Positions 9,268 to 19,379 are shown, numbered from the stretch's first letter. The stretch is DNA of 64,000 nt from Thalassospira lucentensis (GCF_011806425.1 NZ_JAATOV010000001.1:496001-560000), one strand, 5' to 3'. The notes: a model not told the origin generated them from the sequence alone. Program-made: numbers and translations.

Positions 9268-10182
9268 ATGAACGACCAGAATTATGCGCGTGATCTGATT
9301 GGCTATGGCGATACGCCGCCCAAGGCCAACTGGCCAAATAAGGCCCGCGTCGCGGTTCAGTTCGTGCTCAATTACGAAGAAGGTGGCGAAAACTGCATCC
9401 TGCATGGTGACAAAGCATCCGAAGCATTCCTGTCGGAAATGATTGGCGCCGACATGCGCGAAGGTGTCCGCCACATGAGCATGGAATCGATCTATGAATA
9501 TGGATCGCGCGTGGGTGTCTGGCGCATTTTAAACCTGTTCCGTGAACGCCAAATTCCGATCACGCTGTTTGCGGTTGCCATGGCGCTGGCCCGCAATCCC
9601 AAGGTCGGCGAAGTCGCGATGAAGGATGGTCACGAAATTTGCTCGCACGGGTATCGCTGGATCGATTACCAGTACTTTCCCGAGGACCTCGAACGTGAAC
9701 ATCTCCATCAGGCAATTGAAATCATCAAAGGGGTGACTGGCGAACGCCCGCTTGGCTGGTACACCGGGCGCACAAGCCCCAATACCCGCCGCCTCGTCGC
9801 CGAAGAAGGCGGCTTTTTGTACGATGCAGATGATTACAGCGATGAATTACCGTTCTGGAGCCCCCAGACAGAAACACCGCATTTGATCGTGCCCTACACG
9901 CTTGATGTCAACGACATGCGCTTTGCCGCCATGCAGGGCTTCAATTCCGGCGAACAGTATTTCCAATACCTCAAAGACAGCTTTGACACGCTGTATGAAG
10001 AAGGGGCCGAAACCCCGCGTATGCTGTCTGTTGGTTTGCATTGCCGGTTGGTCGGGCGTCCGGGCCGTTTTGCTGCCCTTAAACGCTTTGTTGATTACGT
10101 TCAAAGCCACGACAATGTGTGGTTTGCCCGCCGGATTGATATCGCACGCCATTGGCGCGAACATCATCCCTATGGCGGCTAA
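9268..10182 (+). CDS. puuE: Allantoinase of the polysaccharide-deacetylase type
   Basis: 304 residues, matching PuuE proteins (about 308). VQFVLNYEEGGENCILHGD, ICSHGYRWIDYQ and DADDYSDELPFW are characteristic; the fold is the NodB-like chitin-deacetylase barrel, but the family hydrolyses allantoin to allantoate without needing a metal. ATG 9268 is preferred over ATG 9184 because GGAGAGG precedes it and the upstream segment is inside the inverted repeat region. First gene of puuE-uraD-alc-allA. Confidence 0.93.
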   Translation: MNDQNYARDLIGYGDTPPKANWPNKARVAVQFVLNYEEGGENCILHGDKASEAFLSEMIGADMREGVRHMSMESIYEYGSRVGVWRILNLFRERQIPITLFAVAMALARNPKVGEVAMKDGHEICSHGYRWIDYQYFPEDLEREHLHQAIEIIKGVTGERPLGWYTGRTSPNTRRLVAEEGGFLYDADDYSDELPFWSPQTETPHLIVPYTLDVNDMRFAAMQGFNSGEQYFQYLKDSFDTLYEEGAETPRMLSVGLHCRLVGRPGRFAALKRFVDYVQSHDNVWFARRIDIARHWREHHPYGG

Positions 10183-10210
10183 AGCACCCCCTAAAACCCC
10201 AAAGGTCCCT

Positions 10211-10738
10211 ATGACGAACAGCGCACCATCCCTTTTTGAAACCCGCCCGCCCAGCACATTGGCGCAAAGCGCCTTTGTCTCGCTGTATGGCTGGGTTTAT
10301 GAACACTCGCCCTGGGTTGCTCATCAACTCTATGAACGCGGCATTACCGATGCCCTTGATACCCCCGCTGCCCTTGCCGATGCGATGGCGGCTGTGGTCA
10401 ATGGCGCGGTTGATGCCGATAAGCTCTCCTTGCTGCGCGCCCACCCGGATTTGGCTGGGAAACTGGCCTTGGCGGATTTAACCACCTCTTCGCAAAACGA
10501 ACAAAAGGGTGCTGGGCTTGATCAATGCAGCCCCGATGAACTTGCCCGTTTTCGCGAACTTAATGACGCCTACAAACAGAAATTCGGCTTCCCGTTTATC
10601 TTTGCCGTAAAGGGCTTTGATCGCGCCGATATTCTGGCCGCCTTTGAACGCCGGGTGAAAAACGACGTCCAAGCCGAATTTCACGAGGCCATCGGCCAAG
10701 TCCATCGCATCGCCAAACTACGCCTTGAAGATCTGTAA
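10211..10738 (+). CDS. uraD: OHCU decarboxylase
   Basis: 175 residues. LLRAHPDLAGKLA contains the catalytic His of the family, and NDAYKQKFGFPFIFAVKG the conserved helix that binds substrate. It decarboxylates 2-oxo-4-hydroxy-4-carboxy-5-ureidoimidazoline to S-allantoin, between UraH and PuuE. AAAGG stands a few bases before ATG 10211. An alternative ATG at 10172 overlaps the puuE stop and would add 13 residues. Confidence 0.93.
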   Translation: MTNSAPSLFETRPPSTLAQSAFVSLYGWVYEHSPWVAHQLYERGITDALDTPAALADAMAAVVNGAVDADKLSLLRAHPDLAGKLALADLTTSSQNEQKGAGLDQCSPDELARFRELNDAYKQKFGFPFIFAVKGFDRADILAAFERRVKNDVQAEFHEAIGQVHRIAKLRLEDL

Positions 10739-10806
10739 CCATCAAAAACATCCGCGCCACAATGCGCGGGCCGAATAACAAACGATAAAATCAGGAATAA
10801 GCTGTT

Positions 10807-11826
10807 ATGAGCCATATCGAAAACGCCGAGGCACCGGAATTTACCCGGCGCTTTGTTAATCTGGCCGATGAACGTCTGGGCGCAGAAGCCATTTTCGCGA
10901 CCGATGATTTCTTTGCCGACAAACAGCGCATGCTGCAATCAGCAGACGCCATTTTCTATCCCGACCGATATGACGATAACGGCAAATGGATGGATGGCTG
11001 GGAAAGCCGCCGCAAACGTGTCGAAGGCCATGATTACTGCGTTGTCCGTCTGGCAACATCGGGCCGCATTTACGGTGTAGATATCGACACCAGTCACTTT
11101 ACTGGCAACTTCCCCCCGGCAGGATCGCTTGAAGGATGCTATTGCCCGGACGGTGATCCGGCCGATGATGCCACATGGACCGAAATTGTCGCCCCCATGG
11201 GCCTTGGGGCCAGTGCACATCATTATGCCGATGTCACCTCAGATGCCATTTACACCCATGTGCGTTTGCACATCTATCCTGATGGGGGTGTCGCCCGTCT
11301 GCGTATTTATGGTCGCCCGAACCGCGACTGGACCGACTTGGCCGCCAAAGGCGAACAGGTCGATCTGGCGGCGATGATTAATGGCGGGGTTGTCGTCGGC
11401 TGGTCTGATTCCCATTACGGTAATCCCAACGCCATTTTGGCACCGGGGCGCGGGGTTAACATGGGCGATGGCTGGGAAACGCGTCGTCGCCGCGAACCGG
11501 GCAATGAATGGCTGATCATTGAACTGGGCACCCCCGGCGAAATCGAAAAGATCATCGTCGATACCTGCCACTTTAAGGGCAACTATCCGGACCGCCTATC
11601 GATCCAGGGCGCCTTCGTTGACGGCGAAAAGGACAAGTCGCTGACTGCGCGGTCGATGTTCTGGTCCACCATCCTGCCCGAAAGCAAAATGCAGGCGGAC
11701 CATATCCACGAATTTGATACGTCGGCCCTCACGGTCAATGGCCCTGTCACACATTTGCGGATCAATTCGATCCCGGATGGCGGCATCAGCCGTTTGCGCA
11801 TCCTTGGCACGCCCAGCAGCAAGTAA
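10807..11826 (+). CDS. alc: Allantoicase
   Basis: 339 residues made of two similar jelly-roll halves, as in known allantoicases: the first carries VDIDTSHFTGNFPP and HVRLHIYPDGGVARLRIYG, the second VDTCHFKGNYPD and HLRINSIPDGGISRLRILG. It hydrolyses allantoate to ureidoglycolate and urea. The tandem halves are easy to see and support the call. AGGA lies ten bases before the ATG. Third gene of the plus-strand operon. Confidence 0.95.
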   Translation: MSHIENAEAPEFTRRFVNLADERLGAEAIFATDDFFADKQRMLQSADAIFYPDRYDDNGKWMDGWESRRKRVEGHDYCVVRLATSGRIYGVDIDTSHFTGNFPPAGSLEGCYCPDGDPADDATWTEIVAPMGLGASAHHYADVTSDAIYTHVRLHIYPDGGVARLRIYGRPNRDWTDLAAKGEQVDLAAMINGGVVVGWSDSHYGNPNAILAPGRGVNMGDGWETRRRREPGNEWLIIELGTPGEIEKIIVDTCHFKGNYPDRLSIQGAFVDGEKDKSLTARSMFWSTILPESKMQADHIHEFDTSALTVNGPVTHLRINSIPDGGISRLRILGTPSSK

Positions 11827-11837
11827 CGGAGCCAGGG

Positions 11838-12350
11838 ATGACCATGAAGCTTAAGGTCGAACTGCTGACCCAAGATGCCTTCGCCCCGTTTGGTGAAGTC
11901 ATCTCAACCGCGACGGCGCGCGATAGCTATAAGATCAATCTGGGCACCACCACCCGGTTTCACGATATTTCACGCGTTGATGTCGGCGATCAAGACGGCC
12001 AACCGATCATTAGTATCTTTCGCGGCACACCACGGGCCAAGCCGATTGAAATCAAAATGATGGAACGCCATCCGCTGGGATCGCAGGCCTTTATGCCGCT
12101 TATGGGCCAAAAGTTCCTGATCGTGGTGGCAACGGGTACGGACACACCAAAGCCCGAAGACCTCCGCGCCTTTATCAGTGACGGATCACAGGGCGTCACC
12201 TATGCCAAAAACGTCTGGCATCATCCGCTTTTGGTTCTGGAACCCGACAGTGATTTTCTGATCGTTGACCGATCTGGTCCGGGCGAAAACCTTAATGAAG
12301 TTGACTTGCCGTTGGTGAATGGCGCTGTCATCACGCTTGATTGGCCATAA
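11838..12350 (+). CDS. allA: Ureidoglycolate lyase
   Basis: 170 residues of the AllA family (cupin-like). Start region LKVELLTQDAFAPFGEVI and the core NVWHHPLLVLEPDSDFLIVDR are characteristic. It splits ureidoglycolate into glyoxylate and urea, ending the pathway coded in this island. ATG 11838 is 11 bases after the alc stop, with ATG 11844 as a possible second start. A terminator follows at 12412-12445. Confidence 0.93.
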   Translation: MTMKLKVELLTQDAFAPFGEVISTATARDSYKINLGTTTRFHDISRVDVGDQDGQPIISIFRGTPRAKPIEIKMMERHPLGSQAFMPLMGQKFLIVVATGTDTPKPEDLRAFISDGSQGVTYAKNVWHHPLLVLEPDSDFLIVDRSGPGENLNEVDLPLVNGAVITLDWP

Positions 12351-12411
12351 GGGACGTCCAAGTCGCCCTGTCACAACGCACCACCAAGATGACAATTGAT
12401 GACTTATAACC

Positions 12412-12445
12412 AAGACAGAGCGAGCGACATCGTCCGCTCTGTCTT
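12412..12445 (+). terminator. Terminator between convergent allA and carbonic anhydrase genes
   Basis: AAGACAGAGCG and CGCTCTGTCTT form an 11-bp stem with a 12-base loop, followed by CGTTT on the plus strand. It ends the puuE-allA operon. The T run is short. Confidence 0.65.
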
Positions 12446-12468
12446 CGTTTAACAATACGGCTCAAGGC

Positions 12469-13320
12469 TCACTTGATTTCCGACAACAGATCCGGATTTG
12501 TCACAAGGTTACGCGCCCCGTGGGCGTGGTCTTCACCAAACGGGTTGTCCTTTAACCATGTATCAATCGATGTAAGGTTCAGCTTAACCACCTCTGGCCG
12601 CACGCTCCAGGTCACCTGAAAGGGCGAACCTTTTTCATTATAGCCCGGTCCGGTGGTCGATCCTTCATATTGAACCGGCGTACCCAGATCGGTTGGCAGG
12701 TTCGGCACCTGATTAAGACCGTCAATATCTTCGATCTCGGCCATTTGGGTGAAGTCTTCGCCACCTTCGGAAACCAGAACCCCGACAACCGCCTCGACAC
12801 GAAGTTGCGGGTTTTTGATCTCTTCAGTCATACAGGTACCAAGGCCATGGCCGATGGTCGCCTTTGCGGTCGAATAGACAAAGTGAATTTCGATGGTGTC
12901 GCCCGGCTCAAGATCGCCATGATCGCTGGCGCCAACTTTTATGCCAATGGGCGCAAGTTCATCTTCGGTCAGTTCGCCATCATATTTAAAGCCCGTGCCA
13001 TATCCCTGCCCGTCGCCATTGCCCGCGTATGTTGTGAACATGCCACCTTTATGTTCGGCACTTTCATGAAAATGAATGTCACACAGCGTCATCTTATCAA
13101 CTGCGGGGGCGACGCCAAAAATACGATGGTTCTCGCCAGTTCGCGCCTCAATGTCGCGCGGTGACTGCGGACTATATCCTTTTCCATCGGTCTCAATCGC
13201 CAACGTTGCGCGTTGCTTGGCAATGACTTCGTCAGAAACACCAGTGCCCACCGTATCAGCCATCGCAGCCGTCGAAACACATGCGACCGCTACCGTTGCC
13301 AAAAGGACCGTCTTGAACAT
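12469..13320 (-). CDS. Secreted delta-class carbonic anhydrase
   Basis: 283 residues with a Sec signal peptide (cleavage likely after AAMA at residue 21). C80, H83, H85 and H90 in LCDIHFHESAEHKG give a cluster of likely zinc ligands; a later conserved stretch is GHGLGTCMTEEI. I recognise this as the delta-class carbonic anhydrase family, first known from diatoms and dinoflagellates, and it would act in the periplasm on CO2/HCO3-. AGGAG lies nine bases before the ATG. A second, beta-class enzyme is coded at 40171-40788. Family call is from memory of the motif; other metal-binding periplasmic proteins remain possible. Confidence 0.72.
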   Translation of the reverse strand: MFKTVLLATVAVACVSTAAMADTVGTGVSDEVIAKQRATLAIETDGKGYSPQSPRDIEARTGENHRIFGVAPAVDKMTLCDIHFHESAEHKGGMFTTYAGNGDGQGYGTGFKYDGELTEDELAPIGIKVGASDHGDLEPGDTIEIHFVYSTAKATIGHGLGTCMTEEIKNPQLRVEAVVGVLVSEGGEDFTQMAEIEDIDGLNQVPNLPTDLGTPVQYEGSTTGPGYNEKGSPFQVTWSVRPEVVKLNLTSIDTWLKDNPFGEDHAHGARNLVTNPDLLSEIK

Positions 13321-13593
13321 TTTCTTCTTCTCCTAATAACCGGGCGATATCGGCGAATATCCGACTGACACACGACACCACGACACCAGCGCAGCCCCGC
13401 CCGAAAGACCTTTTCGCCCCGTCAACGCAAGCACCAATGACCACAGCCTAACGGTGGTCACATGAAGTTATTCTCATGTTATCAGGATATTTGCTATTCT
13501 TCTCGTGCTGTGCCGCAGCAAAAAAACGGCAGGGCCATCTTTCTGGACGGGCCCTGCGCGTAAAACGCCATCAGTTTAAAATGATCTGTGAAA
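13321..13593. other. Intergenic region between carbonic anhydrase and TPR lipoprotein genes
   Basis: 273 bases. It should hold the promoter of the carbonic anhydrase gene and the terminator at 13520-13557 of the TPR lipoprotein gene. No coding sequence or further repeat is apparent. Confidence 0.5.
13520..13557 (-). terminator. Strong rho-independent terminator of the TPR lipoprotein gene
   Basis: On the minus strand GCAGGGCC and GGCCCTGC enclose a 13-base loop and are followed by CG and seven T residues. Confidence 0.85.
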
Positions 13594-14406
13594 TCATTGC
13601 CCCGGGGCTTGCTGCCCGTTCGATACCCCGCCCAAATCAAGCGCCAGCAGGCGTTTCTGGATTTCCTGTGACAGAACGGCACTGGGCCCCGCCTGCATCG
13701 CACGTTGATACGCCGCACGGGCCATTTCGGTCTTGCCCATCGCCAATGCATTATCGGCAAAATGCGCGATATGTTCGGCTGTTGGCATCGCCTTATTGGC
13801 ACGGATAAACACTTCTTCGGCTTCGGCGTAGCGTTCCTGTTTATACAAGATCAAGCCATAGGTATCGAGTGCGCCGGGATCATCGGGCGCAACCTGCAAC
13901 GCCTGTTTGGCAAGCTTTTCAGCTTCTTTCAGGTTCTCGCCGCGCACCGCATAATGATAGGCCAACCAGTTTGCCGCCCCCATATTGCCCTGACGCGCCG
14001 CCTGATAGGCCTCGGCCGTCATGGTATCGCGGTACGATTTCATCACGCTTTGGATGGTGTCCTGATCAAGCCCATCAACCCATGTCAGGCCAACGCGCAC
14101 CGCCTTGCAGCCCTGCCCGCTTTGGTCCTGACAAAGTGCTACGGATTCTTCGACCGCGCCTAAAACAGTTGCCGATGGTCCGGCGGCATATTCCTTGCCC
14201 CGGGCATCGCGCGACAGTGCTTTGAAATCCATCATCGCCCGATAACGGTCATCGACCTTGGCCTGCGTTGGCGCGGCGATCATGTCCTGGGGTTCCCAGT
14301 TCGGGGCCGTATTCCCACAGGCCGCAAGGCCAAGCAAAAGGGCACCAGCCAAAAACGGGCAGATTGATCGAATATCAAACGGACGGAAATCAGGCACAGC
14401 AGTCAT
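13594..14406 (-). CDS. TPR-repeat lipoprotein
   Basis: 270 residues. A hydrophobic N-terminus ends in the lipobox LGLAAC, so the mature protein is probably lipid-anchored. From about residue 120 helical pairs follow the TPR pattern (for example WLAYHYAVRGENLKEAEKLA, then DDPGALDTYGLILYKQERYA). The end is proline/glutamine-rich. Function unknown; TPR lipoproteins often assemble envelope complexes. It follows the DUF4153 gene on the same strand. ATG 14406 is used since the upstream in-frame codon (14424) is TTG. Confidence 0.75.
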   Translation of the reverse strand: MTAVPDFRPFDIRSICPFLAGALLLGLAACGNTAPNWEPQDMIAAPTQAKVDDRYRAMMDFKALSRDARGKEYAAGPSATVLGAVEESVALCQDQSGQGCKAVRVGLTWVDGLDQDTIQSVMKSYRDTMTAEAYQAARQGNMGAANWLAYHYAVRGENLKEAEKLAKQALQVAPDDPGALDTYGLILYKQERYAEAEEVFIRANKAMPTAEHIAHFADNALAMGKTEMARAAYQRAMQAGPSAVLSQEIQKRLLALDLGGVSNGQQAPGQ

Positions 14407-14478
14407 TCCCTGTAGTGGTATCAAAATCCAAGGACAGCATAGCGTAAATCGGTTTTTCAGGCATTAACAGCATGACCT

Positions 14479-16212
14479 TTATCGGGTTTGCCGCCAACGT
14501 CGTCCACCGATCTTAAGGTCGGAATAGCGCGGCGCAACCACATCGACGGCACCCTCCTGCAAATCACGCAATAGCTTGGCGTGATCATTCTGGTTACCTT
14601 CAAGCTGCAAAGTCGCAACCGATGTCCATTCGTTTTCGTCCGCCTCAAACCGATAAACCGGCGCGTAATCCTCATCGATGAAAAAGACGGCTTCTTTCGC
14701 GCCATCGCCATCCAGATCAATCAACAAAACCGAACACAGGTTATCCCCGGTTTCGTCGCGGCAGAACCGGCGATAAAATTCAAGCGACCCGGTCATCAAT
14801 TTGTCGATAAGCGCGCTTGGTACCTGATGATTTTCCGGGAAGATCGGAATACGATCCACCGCGATCATATCACCGCGGTCATTGGGGTTACGGTCGCGCA
14901 AGGCGGTCAACTCCGGAACCAGACCAGGATAGGTTTCCTGAAATTCCGCAATCGCCGCAATGCCCGGATCGCCCAGTCGACCGGCCATAAAAGACAGGTC
15001 ATTAAGCGTGTGGGTCGATAGCTCCGACGATGGTGCTTCGGCGGCGATTTTGTCCGCCAAGCGCGCCTTTTGACTGCGGGCTGACATGGTCACGGGATCA
15101 ATGAACGGCAAATGCACGACAAATGCCATCATCGCAAAACAGATGGTCATTTGGCCAAATGTTTGGCGCAGGGCATTGGGGGTGGATTGACGTCGACCAA
15201 AGGCGGCAACGGCCAACCAAATGGTCGCAAACAACATAAATAGCGCCGCCCAGATGGCATAAATCCGCGACGGTGTTAGGCCATAATCGGCCATGCGCAG
15301 CCAAATGGTATAGATCGCAATCGCGGCAAAAACCGGTGCCATCCATAACGTCACCCGGAATATACGATCACCGATCTTGCCAAACAGGGTCGGCTCTTCG
15401 CCCGCCTGAACCGCACCAAACAGCAAATAGGTCAAACCGGCCGCCGCCGCCATCACCGTCCACCAAACGCCAAATTCCTGCGCGACCAGAATTTGCCAGC
15501 CACCGAAAACAGCAACCGCTAAGAACACCAGCAGGCCACAGGCCTGAATAGGATACAGCACCCTAAACAGCACGCCGATCACTTGGCGCACCGGGATCAA
15601 AAGATTGCCTTTTTCCTGCGCGATCAAAACACCGGTGGCAAACGCCACACCAGATAAGGGGGCGGCGATATATCCCTCGGCGATGAAGTCCCAAATCAGA
15701 TCAAGCCCAACCAGCTCAAGCAATAAGGTCATCGCATACAAAAGCGGCCAAAGAATACCAATGGCCAAAAGCCCAAAGGCCAGCGACAGCTTGATCGACC
15801 AGATTTCAGGCACCAACGCCGCGCGGTCACGATTGTTTGGCAAAACCGTTGTTTGCGGGCGGGCCCAAATGCGCCATGCCGCCACAGCAATCCCGACCCA
15901 GATCGCCTGACATACCAAAAGCCCGGTTGTCGGAATGTCGGTGACATAATCCAAGCCAACAAAAATCTGGAAACTTAACACCTGAAGGGCTGCAAGCAGT
16001 GACGCGCCAATGGCAAAAAGCGCATCATCGCGCAGATTGCGCACGCCAATCGCAAACCAGCTGCAAAAGGCAATGCTTGCGACAAACGTCATCAGACTGG
16101 CCAGGACATATTCATCCACTGGCGCGTAATTGCTGAGATACCAAAACGCCAATCCATATGCCGCCCCGCTTAGCGGAAACATCCAGTGTCTGTTCTTCAT
16201 TGATCTGCCCAT
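14479..16212 (-). CDS. DUF4153 membrane protein with C-terminal extracytoplasmic domain
   Basis: 577 residues with about twelve transmembrane segments in the first 390, then a soluble tail of about 180. MADYGLTPSRIYAIWAA is the typical DUF4153 motif. The tail contains SVLLIDLDGDGAKEAVFF, a DxDxDG loop like those of FG-GAP/calcium-binding repeats, suggesting a folded periplasmic domain. ATG 16200 (M5) is a possible alternative start. Function unknown; it is upstream of the TPR lipoprotein and may act with it. Confidence 0.7.
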   Translation of the reverse strand: MGRSMKNRHWMFPLSGAAYGLAFWYLSNYAPVDEYVLASLMTFVASIAFCSWFAIGVRNLRDDALFAIGASLLAALQVLSFQIFVGLDYVTDIPTTGLLVCQAIWVGIAVAAWRIWARPQTTVLPNNRDRAALVPEIWSIKLSLAFGLLAIGILWPLLYAMTLLLELVGLDLIWDFIAEGYIAAPLSGVAFATGVLIAQEKGNLLIPVRQVIGVLFRVLYPIQACGLLVFLAVAVFGGWQILVAQEFGVWWTVMAAAAGLTYLLFGAVQAGEEPTLFGKIGDRIFRVTLWMAPVFAAIAIYTIWLRMADYGLTPSRIYAIWAALFMLFATIWLAVAAFGRRQSTPNALRQTFGQMTICFAMMAFVVHLPFIDPVTMSARSQKARLADKIAAEAPSSELSTHTLNDLSFMAGRLGDPGIAAIAEFQETYPGLVPELTALRDRNPNDRGDMIAVDRIPIFPENHQVPSALIDKLMTGSLEFYRRFCRDETGDNLCSVLLIDLDGDGAKEAVFFIDEDYAPVYRFEADENEWTSVATLQLEGNQNDHAKLLRDLQEGAVDVVAPRYSDLKIGGRRWRQTR

Positions 16213-16278
16213 GCTCGTGTCTAGGTGCGGTCTTGTCGCCGCGAAATGATTTTAAATCGAAAAGCTAGTTAAACAGAA

Positions 16279-16313
16279 AAAGCCGCCAGGATCATTAGAT
16301 CACTGGCGGCTTT
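16279..16313 (-). terminator. Terminator of the sdhCDAB operon
   Basis: AAGCCGCCAG and CTGGCGGCTT form a stem of about 10 bp, with an inner GATC/GATC pairing, followed on the minus strand by TTTTTCTGTTT. It lies 47 bases after the sdhB stop. Confidence 0.88.
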
Positions 16314-16359
16314 AACATGTTGGCGTAAAACGCCTATTTTAGGGCAACCCGATGCACCA

Positions 16360-17142
16360 TTAGGCGCGACGTTCTGCAATCATCTTCTTGATTTCAGTAA
16401 TCGCAAGCGACGGGTTCAAGCCTTTCGGGCAGGTATTGGTGCAGTTCATGATCGTGTGGCAACGATACAGGCGGAACGGATCTTCGAGTGCATCGAGACG
16501 TTCACCGGTATATTCGTCACGCGAGTCTGCCAACCAACGGTACGCCTGAAGCAAAACAGCCGGGCCGAGGAATCGGTCGGAGTTCCACCAATAAGACGGG
16601 CACGCGGTCGAGCAGGAGAAGCACAAAATGCATTCCCACAAACCGTCAAGCTTGGCACGTTCTTCACGCGACTGCAGACGTTCGCCATCTGGCGGGGTCG
16701 GGCTATCGGCCTTCAACCACGGCTCGATCGACGCGAGCTGTGCATAAGGCTGCGACAGGTCCGGCACAAGATCCTTGACCACCGGCATATGCGGCAGCGG
16801 GTAAATCTTGACTTCGCCCTTGATGTCATCAATCGGCTTCAGACACGCAAGCGTGTTACGGCCATCAATGTTCATCGCACACGAACCGCAAATGCCTTCA
16901 CGGCACGAACGGCGGAAAGTCAGGGTCGCGTCGATCTCGTTCTTAATCTTGATCAGCGCGTCAAGAACCATCGGACCACACTTATCAAGATCGATATCAT
17001 AAGTGTCGGTACGCGGGTTATCGCCGCTGTCAGGATCATAACGATAGATCTTGAAGCTACGTGTGTTCTTCGCGTCAGCCGGAGCAGAGAACGACTTGCC
17101 CTCTTTTACGACCGAATTGGCGGGAAGATTGAATTCTGCCAT
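16360..17142 (-). CDS. sdhB: Succinate dehydrogenase iron-sulfur subunit
   Basis: 260 residues. The N-terminal 2Fe-2S site is [16 protein letters not shown] plus a downstream Cys; the C-terminal 4Fe-4S and 3Fe-4S sites are [16 protein letters not shown] and [17 protein letters not shown]. It carries electrons from SdhA to the membrane quinone site in complex II. Last gene of sdhCDAB, 25 bases after sdhA, followed by a strong terminator. Confidence 0.97.
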   Translation of the reverse strand: MAEFNLPANSVVKEGKSFSAPADAKNTRSFKIYRYDPDSGDNPRTDTYDIDLDKCGPMVLDALIKIKNEIDATLTFRRSCREGICGSCAMNIDGRNTLACLKPIDDIKGEVKIYPLPHMPVVKDLVPDLSQPYAQLASIEPWLKADSPTPPDGERLQSREERAKLDGLWECILCFSCSTACPSYWWNSDRFLGPAVLLQAYRWLADSRDEYTGERLDALEDPFRLYRCHTIMNCTNTCPKGLNPSLAITEIKKMIAERRA

Positions 17143-17167
17143 CTCTCAAATCCTCTCTTGCCGCGCC

Positions 17168-18964
17168 TTAATAGACGCGCTCTTTCGGCTCGATGTATGA
17201 CACTTCGTCGGTAAGGGTGAAGTTGTTGACCGGACGATATGTCAGTTCAACGTCGTAACCCTTGCTGTCATCCACCTTGGCAATGGTGTGCTTCATCCAG
17301 ACTTCGTCATCACGTTTCGGGTGATCTTCGTGGGCATGTGCCCCACGTGATTCGTGACGCGCTTCTGCCGAATTCATGGTCGCTGCGGCACAGGTCATGA
17401 GGTTCTCAAGCTCGAGAGTCTCGACCAGGTCCGAGTTCCAGATAAGCGAACGATCCGAAACACCAATATCGGTAAGCGTTTTGGCGGTTTCAGAAAGCTT
17501 GTCCTTACCTTCTTTCAGAATGTCCGAAGTCCGGAACACGCCGCAGTTACCCTGCATCACGCGCTGCATTTCCAAGCGGATGTCGGCGGTCGGACGTGAA
17601 CCTTTGGCCCAACGCAGACGATCAAACCGTGCAATCGCTTCGTCGCCGTCAGTCCCTTTAAGCTCCTTGAAGGATGCTTTGGAATCGACGACTTCAGCGG
17701 CATGCATGCCGCATGCACGACCAAACACGACCAGATCAAGCAGCGAGTTGGTGCCAAGGCGGTTTGCGCCATGGACCGACACACAGGCAGCTTCACCTGC
17801 CGCCATCAGGCCCGGCACAATTGCGTTCGGGTCTTTGGCGGTCGGGCGCAGAACTTCGCCCTTATAGTTGGTCGGAATGCCGCCCATGTTGTAATGGACC
17901 GTCGGAAGAACCGGGATCGGTTCTTTGGTCGCATCAACACCGGCAAAGATTTTTGCGGTTTCGGTAATACCCGGCAGACGTTCCCACAGCACTTCCGAAC
18001 CAAGATGTTCTAGGTGCAAGTGGATATATTCGCCGTGTTCGCCAACACCACGACCATCACGGATTTCCTGTGCCATACCGCGCGAAACAACGTCACGCGA
18101 TGCAAGGTCCTTAACGGTCGGCGCATAACGTTCCATGAAACGTTCGCCTTCGGAGTTGGTCAGATAACCGCCTTCACCGCGGGCACCCTCGGTGATCAAG
18201 CAGCCCGAACCGTAAATGCCGGTCGGGTGGAACTGAACAAATTCCATGTCCTGCAACCCAAGGCCCGCACGTGCGACCATGCCATGACCGTCACCGGTAC
18301 AGGTATGCGCCGAGGTGCAGCTAAAGAATGCACGGCCATAACCGCCAGATGCCAGAATAACCATTTTGGCATTGAAGCGATGCAGTTCTCCGCTATCAAG
18401 ATCCCAAGCAACCAGACCTTTGCACGAACCGTCTTCATCCATGATCAGATCAAGCGCGATATATTCGACAAAGAATTCTGCTTTGTGCTTCAGGCACTGT
18501 TGATACAGCGTATGAAGCATCGCATGACCGGTACGGTCAGCAGCAGCACAGGCACGTTCAACCGGCGCCTTGCCGTGGTCACGGGTGTGGCCACCGAACG
18601 GACGCTGATAGATTTTGCCATCTTCGGTCCGCGAGAACGGCATACCGTAATGTTCAAGTTCATGAACCGCCGGAACGGCGTTACGGCACATATATTCGAT
18701 CGCGTCCTGATCGCCGAGCCAGTCAGACCCTTTGACGGTGTCATACATATGCCACTGCCAGTGATCCTCGGACATGTTGCCCAGCGACGCGCCGATACCA
18801 CCCTGGGCGGCAACGGTGTGTGAACGGGTCGGGAAGACCTTGGTGATACACGCAGTCTTAAGCCCGGCTTCCACCGTGCCCAGCGTCGCGCGCAAACCAG
18901 CGCCGCCTGCACCCATAACAACGACGTCGTAGTTATGATCGATGATTTTATAAGATTCAGTCAT
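17168..18964 (-). CDS. sdhA: Succinate dehydrogenase flavoprotein subunit
   Basis: 598 residues. [13 protein letters not shown] is the FAD Rossmann motif, and [17 protein letters not shown] carries the His that covalently binds FAD. Active-site region [15 protein letters not shown] is intact. It oxidises succinate to fumarate on the cytoplasmic face. ATG 18964 is preferred over an in-frame TTG at 18982: it follows the sdhD stop by four bases, with GGAG nine bases upstream. Confidence 0.97.
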   Translation of the reverse strand: MTESYKIIDHNYDVVVMGAGGAGLRATLGTVEAGLKTACITKVFPTRSHTVAAQGGIGASLGNMSEDHWQWHMYDTVKGSDWLGDQDAIEYMCRNAVPAVHELEHYGMPFSRTEDGKIYQRPFGGHTRDHGKAPVERACAAADRTGHAMLHTLYQQCLKHKAEFFVEYIALDLIMDEDGSCKGLVAWDLDSGELHRFNAKMVILASGGYGRAFFSCTSAHTCTGDGHGMVARAGLGLQDMEFVQFHPTGIYGSGCLITEGARGEGGYLTNSEGERFMERYAPTVKDLASRDVVSRGMAQEIRDGRGVGEHGEYIHLHLEHLGSEVLWERLPGITETAKIFAGVDATKEPIPVLPTVHYNMGGIPTNYKGEVLRPTAKDPNAIVPGLMAAGEAACVSVHGANRLGTNSLLDLVVFGRACGMHAAEVVDSKASFKELKGTDGDEAIARFDRLRWAKGSRPTADIRLEMQRVMQGNCGVFRTSDILKEGKDKLSETAKTLTDIGVSDRSLIWNSDLVETLELENLMTCAAATMNSAEARHESRGAHAHEDHPKRDDEVWMKHTIAKVDDSKGYDVELTYRPVNNFTLTDEVSYIEPKERVY

Positions 18965-18968
18965 TGGC

Positions 18969-19352
18969 TCAGGCTCCGGCAAAAACGATACGTAGAACTG
19001 ATACGATCGCCGCGACTGACAAGAAGGTCAGTACAGCCTTGATCAGCATCAACGAAATCATCTCTGCTTTACGGTTATGCACATAGTCTTCGATCACGAC
19101 CTGCAAGCCATGCGAGGCATGAATAGCAAAACTGACGATCAAAAGAATCATCATGGTCGAATGGAAGTACGAGCTCAGCCACGCTTGGACGGCGTAATAG
19201 TTGGCTGCATGGCCCGACAGAATCGAAATTATGAACCAGATGCCGAGCGGAAGGTTCGCCATGGCTGTAACGCGCTGGGTCCACCAGTGCGATGCGCCAC
19301 TTTTCGCAGAACCAAGACCGCGAACACGGCCAAGATCGGATTGCATCTTCAT
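18969..19352 (-). CDS. sdhD: Succinate dehydrogenase membrane anchor subunit D
   Basis: 127 residues with three transmembrane helices. [16 protein letters not shown] is the typical alphaproteobacterial SdhD start, and [16 protein letters not shown] carries the haem-ligand His region and quinone-side residues. Together with SdhC it anchors SdhAB and binds haem b and ubiquinone. Confidence 0.95.
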   Translation of the reverse strand: MKMQSDLGRVRGLGSAKSGASHWWTQRVTAMANLPLGIWFIISILSGHAANYYAVQAWLSSYFHSTMMILLIVSFAIHASHGLQVVIEDYVHNRKAEMISLMLIKAVLTFLSVAAIVSVLRIVFAGA

Positions 19353-19379
19353 GACAAAATTGTCCCCTCTTGCCCGGCC

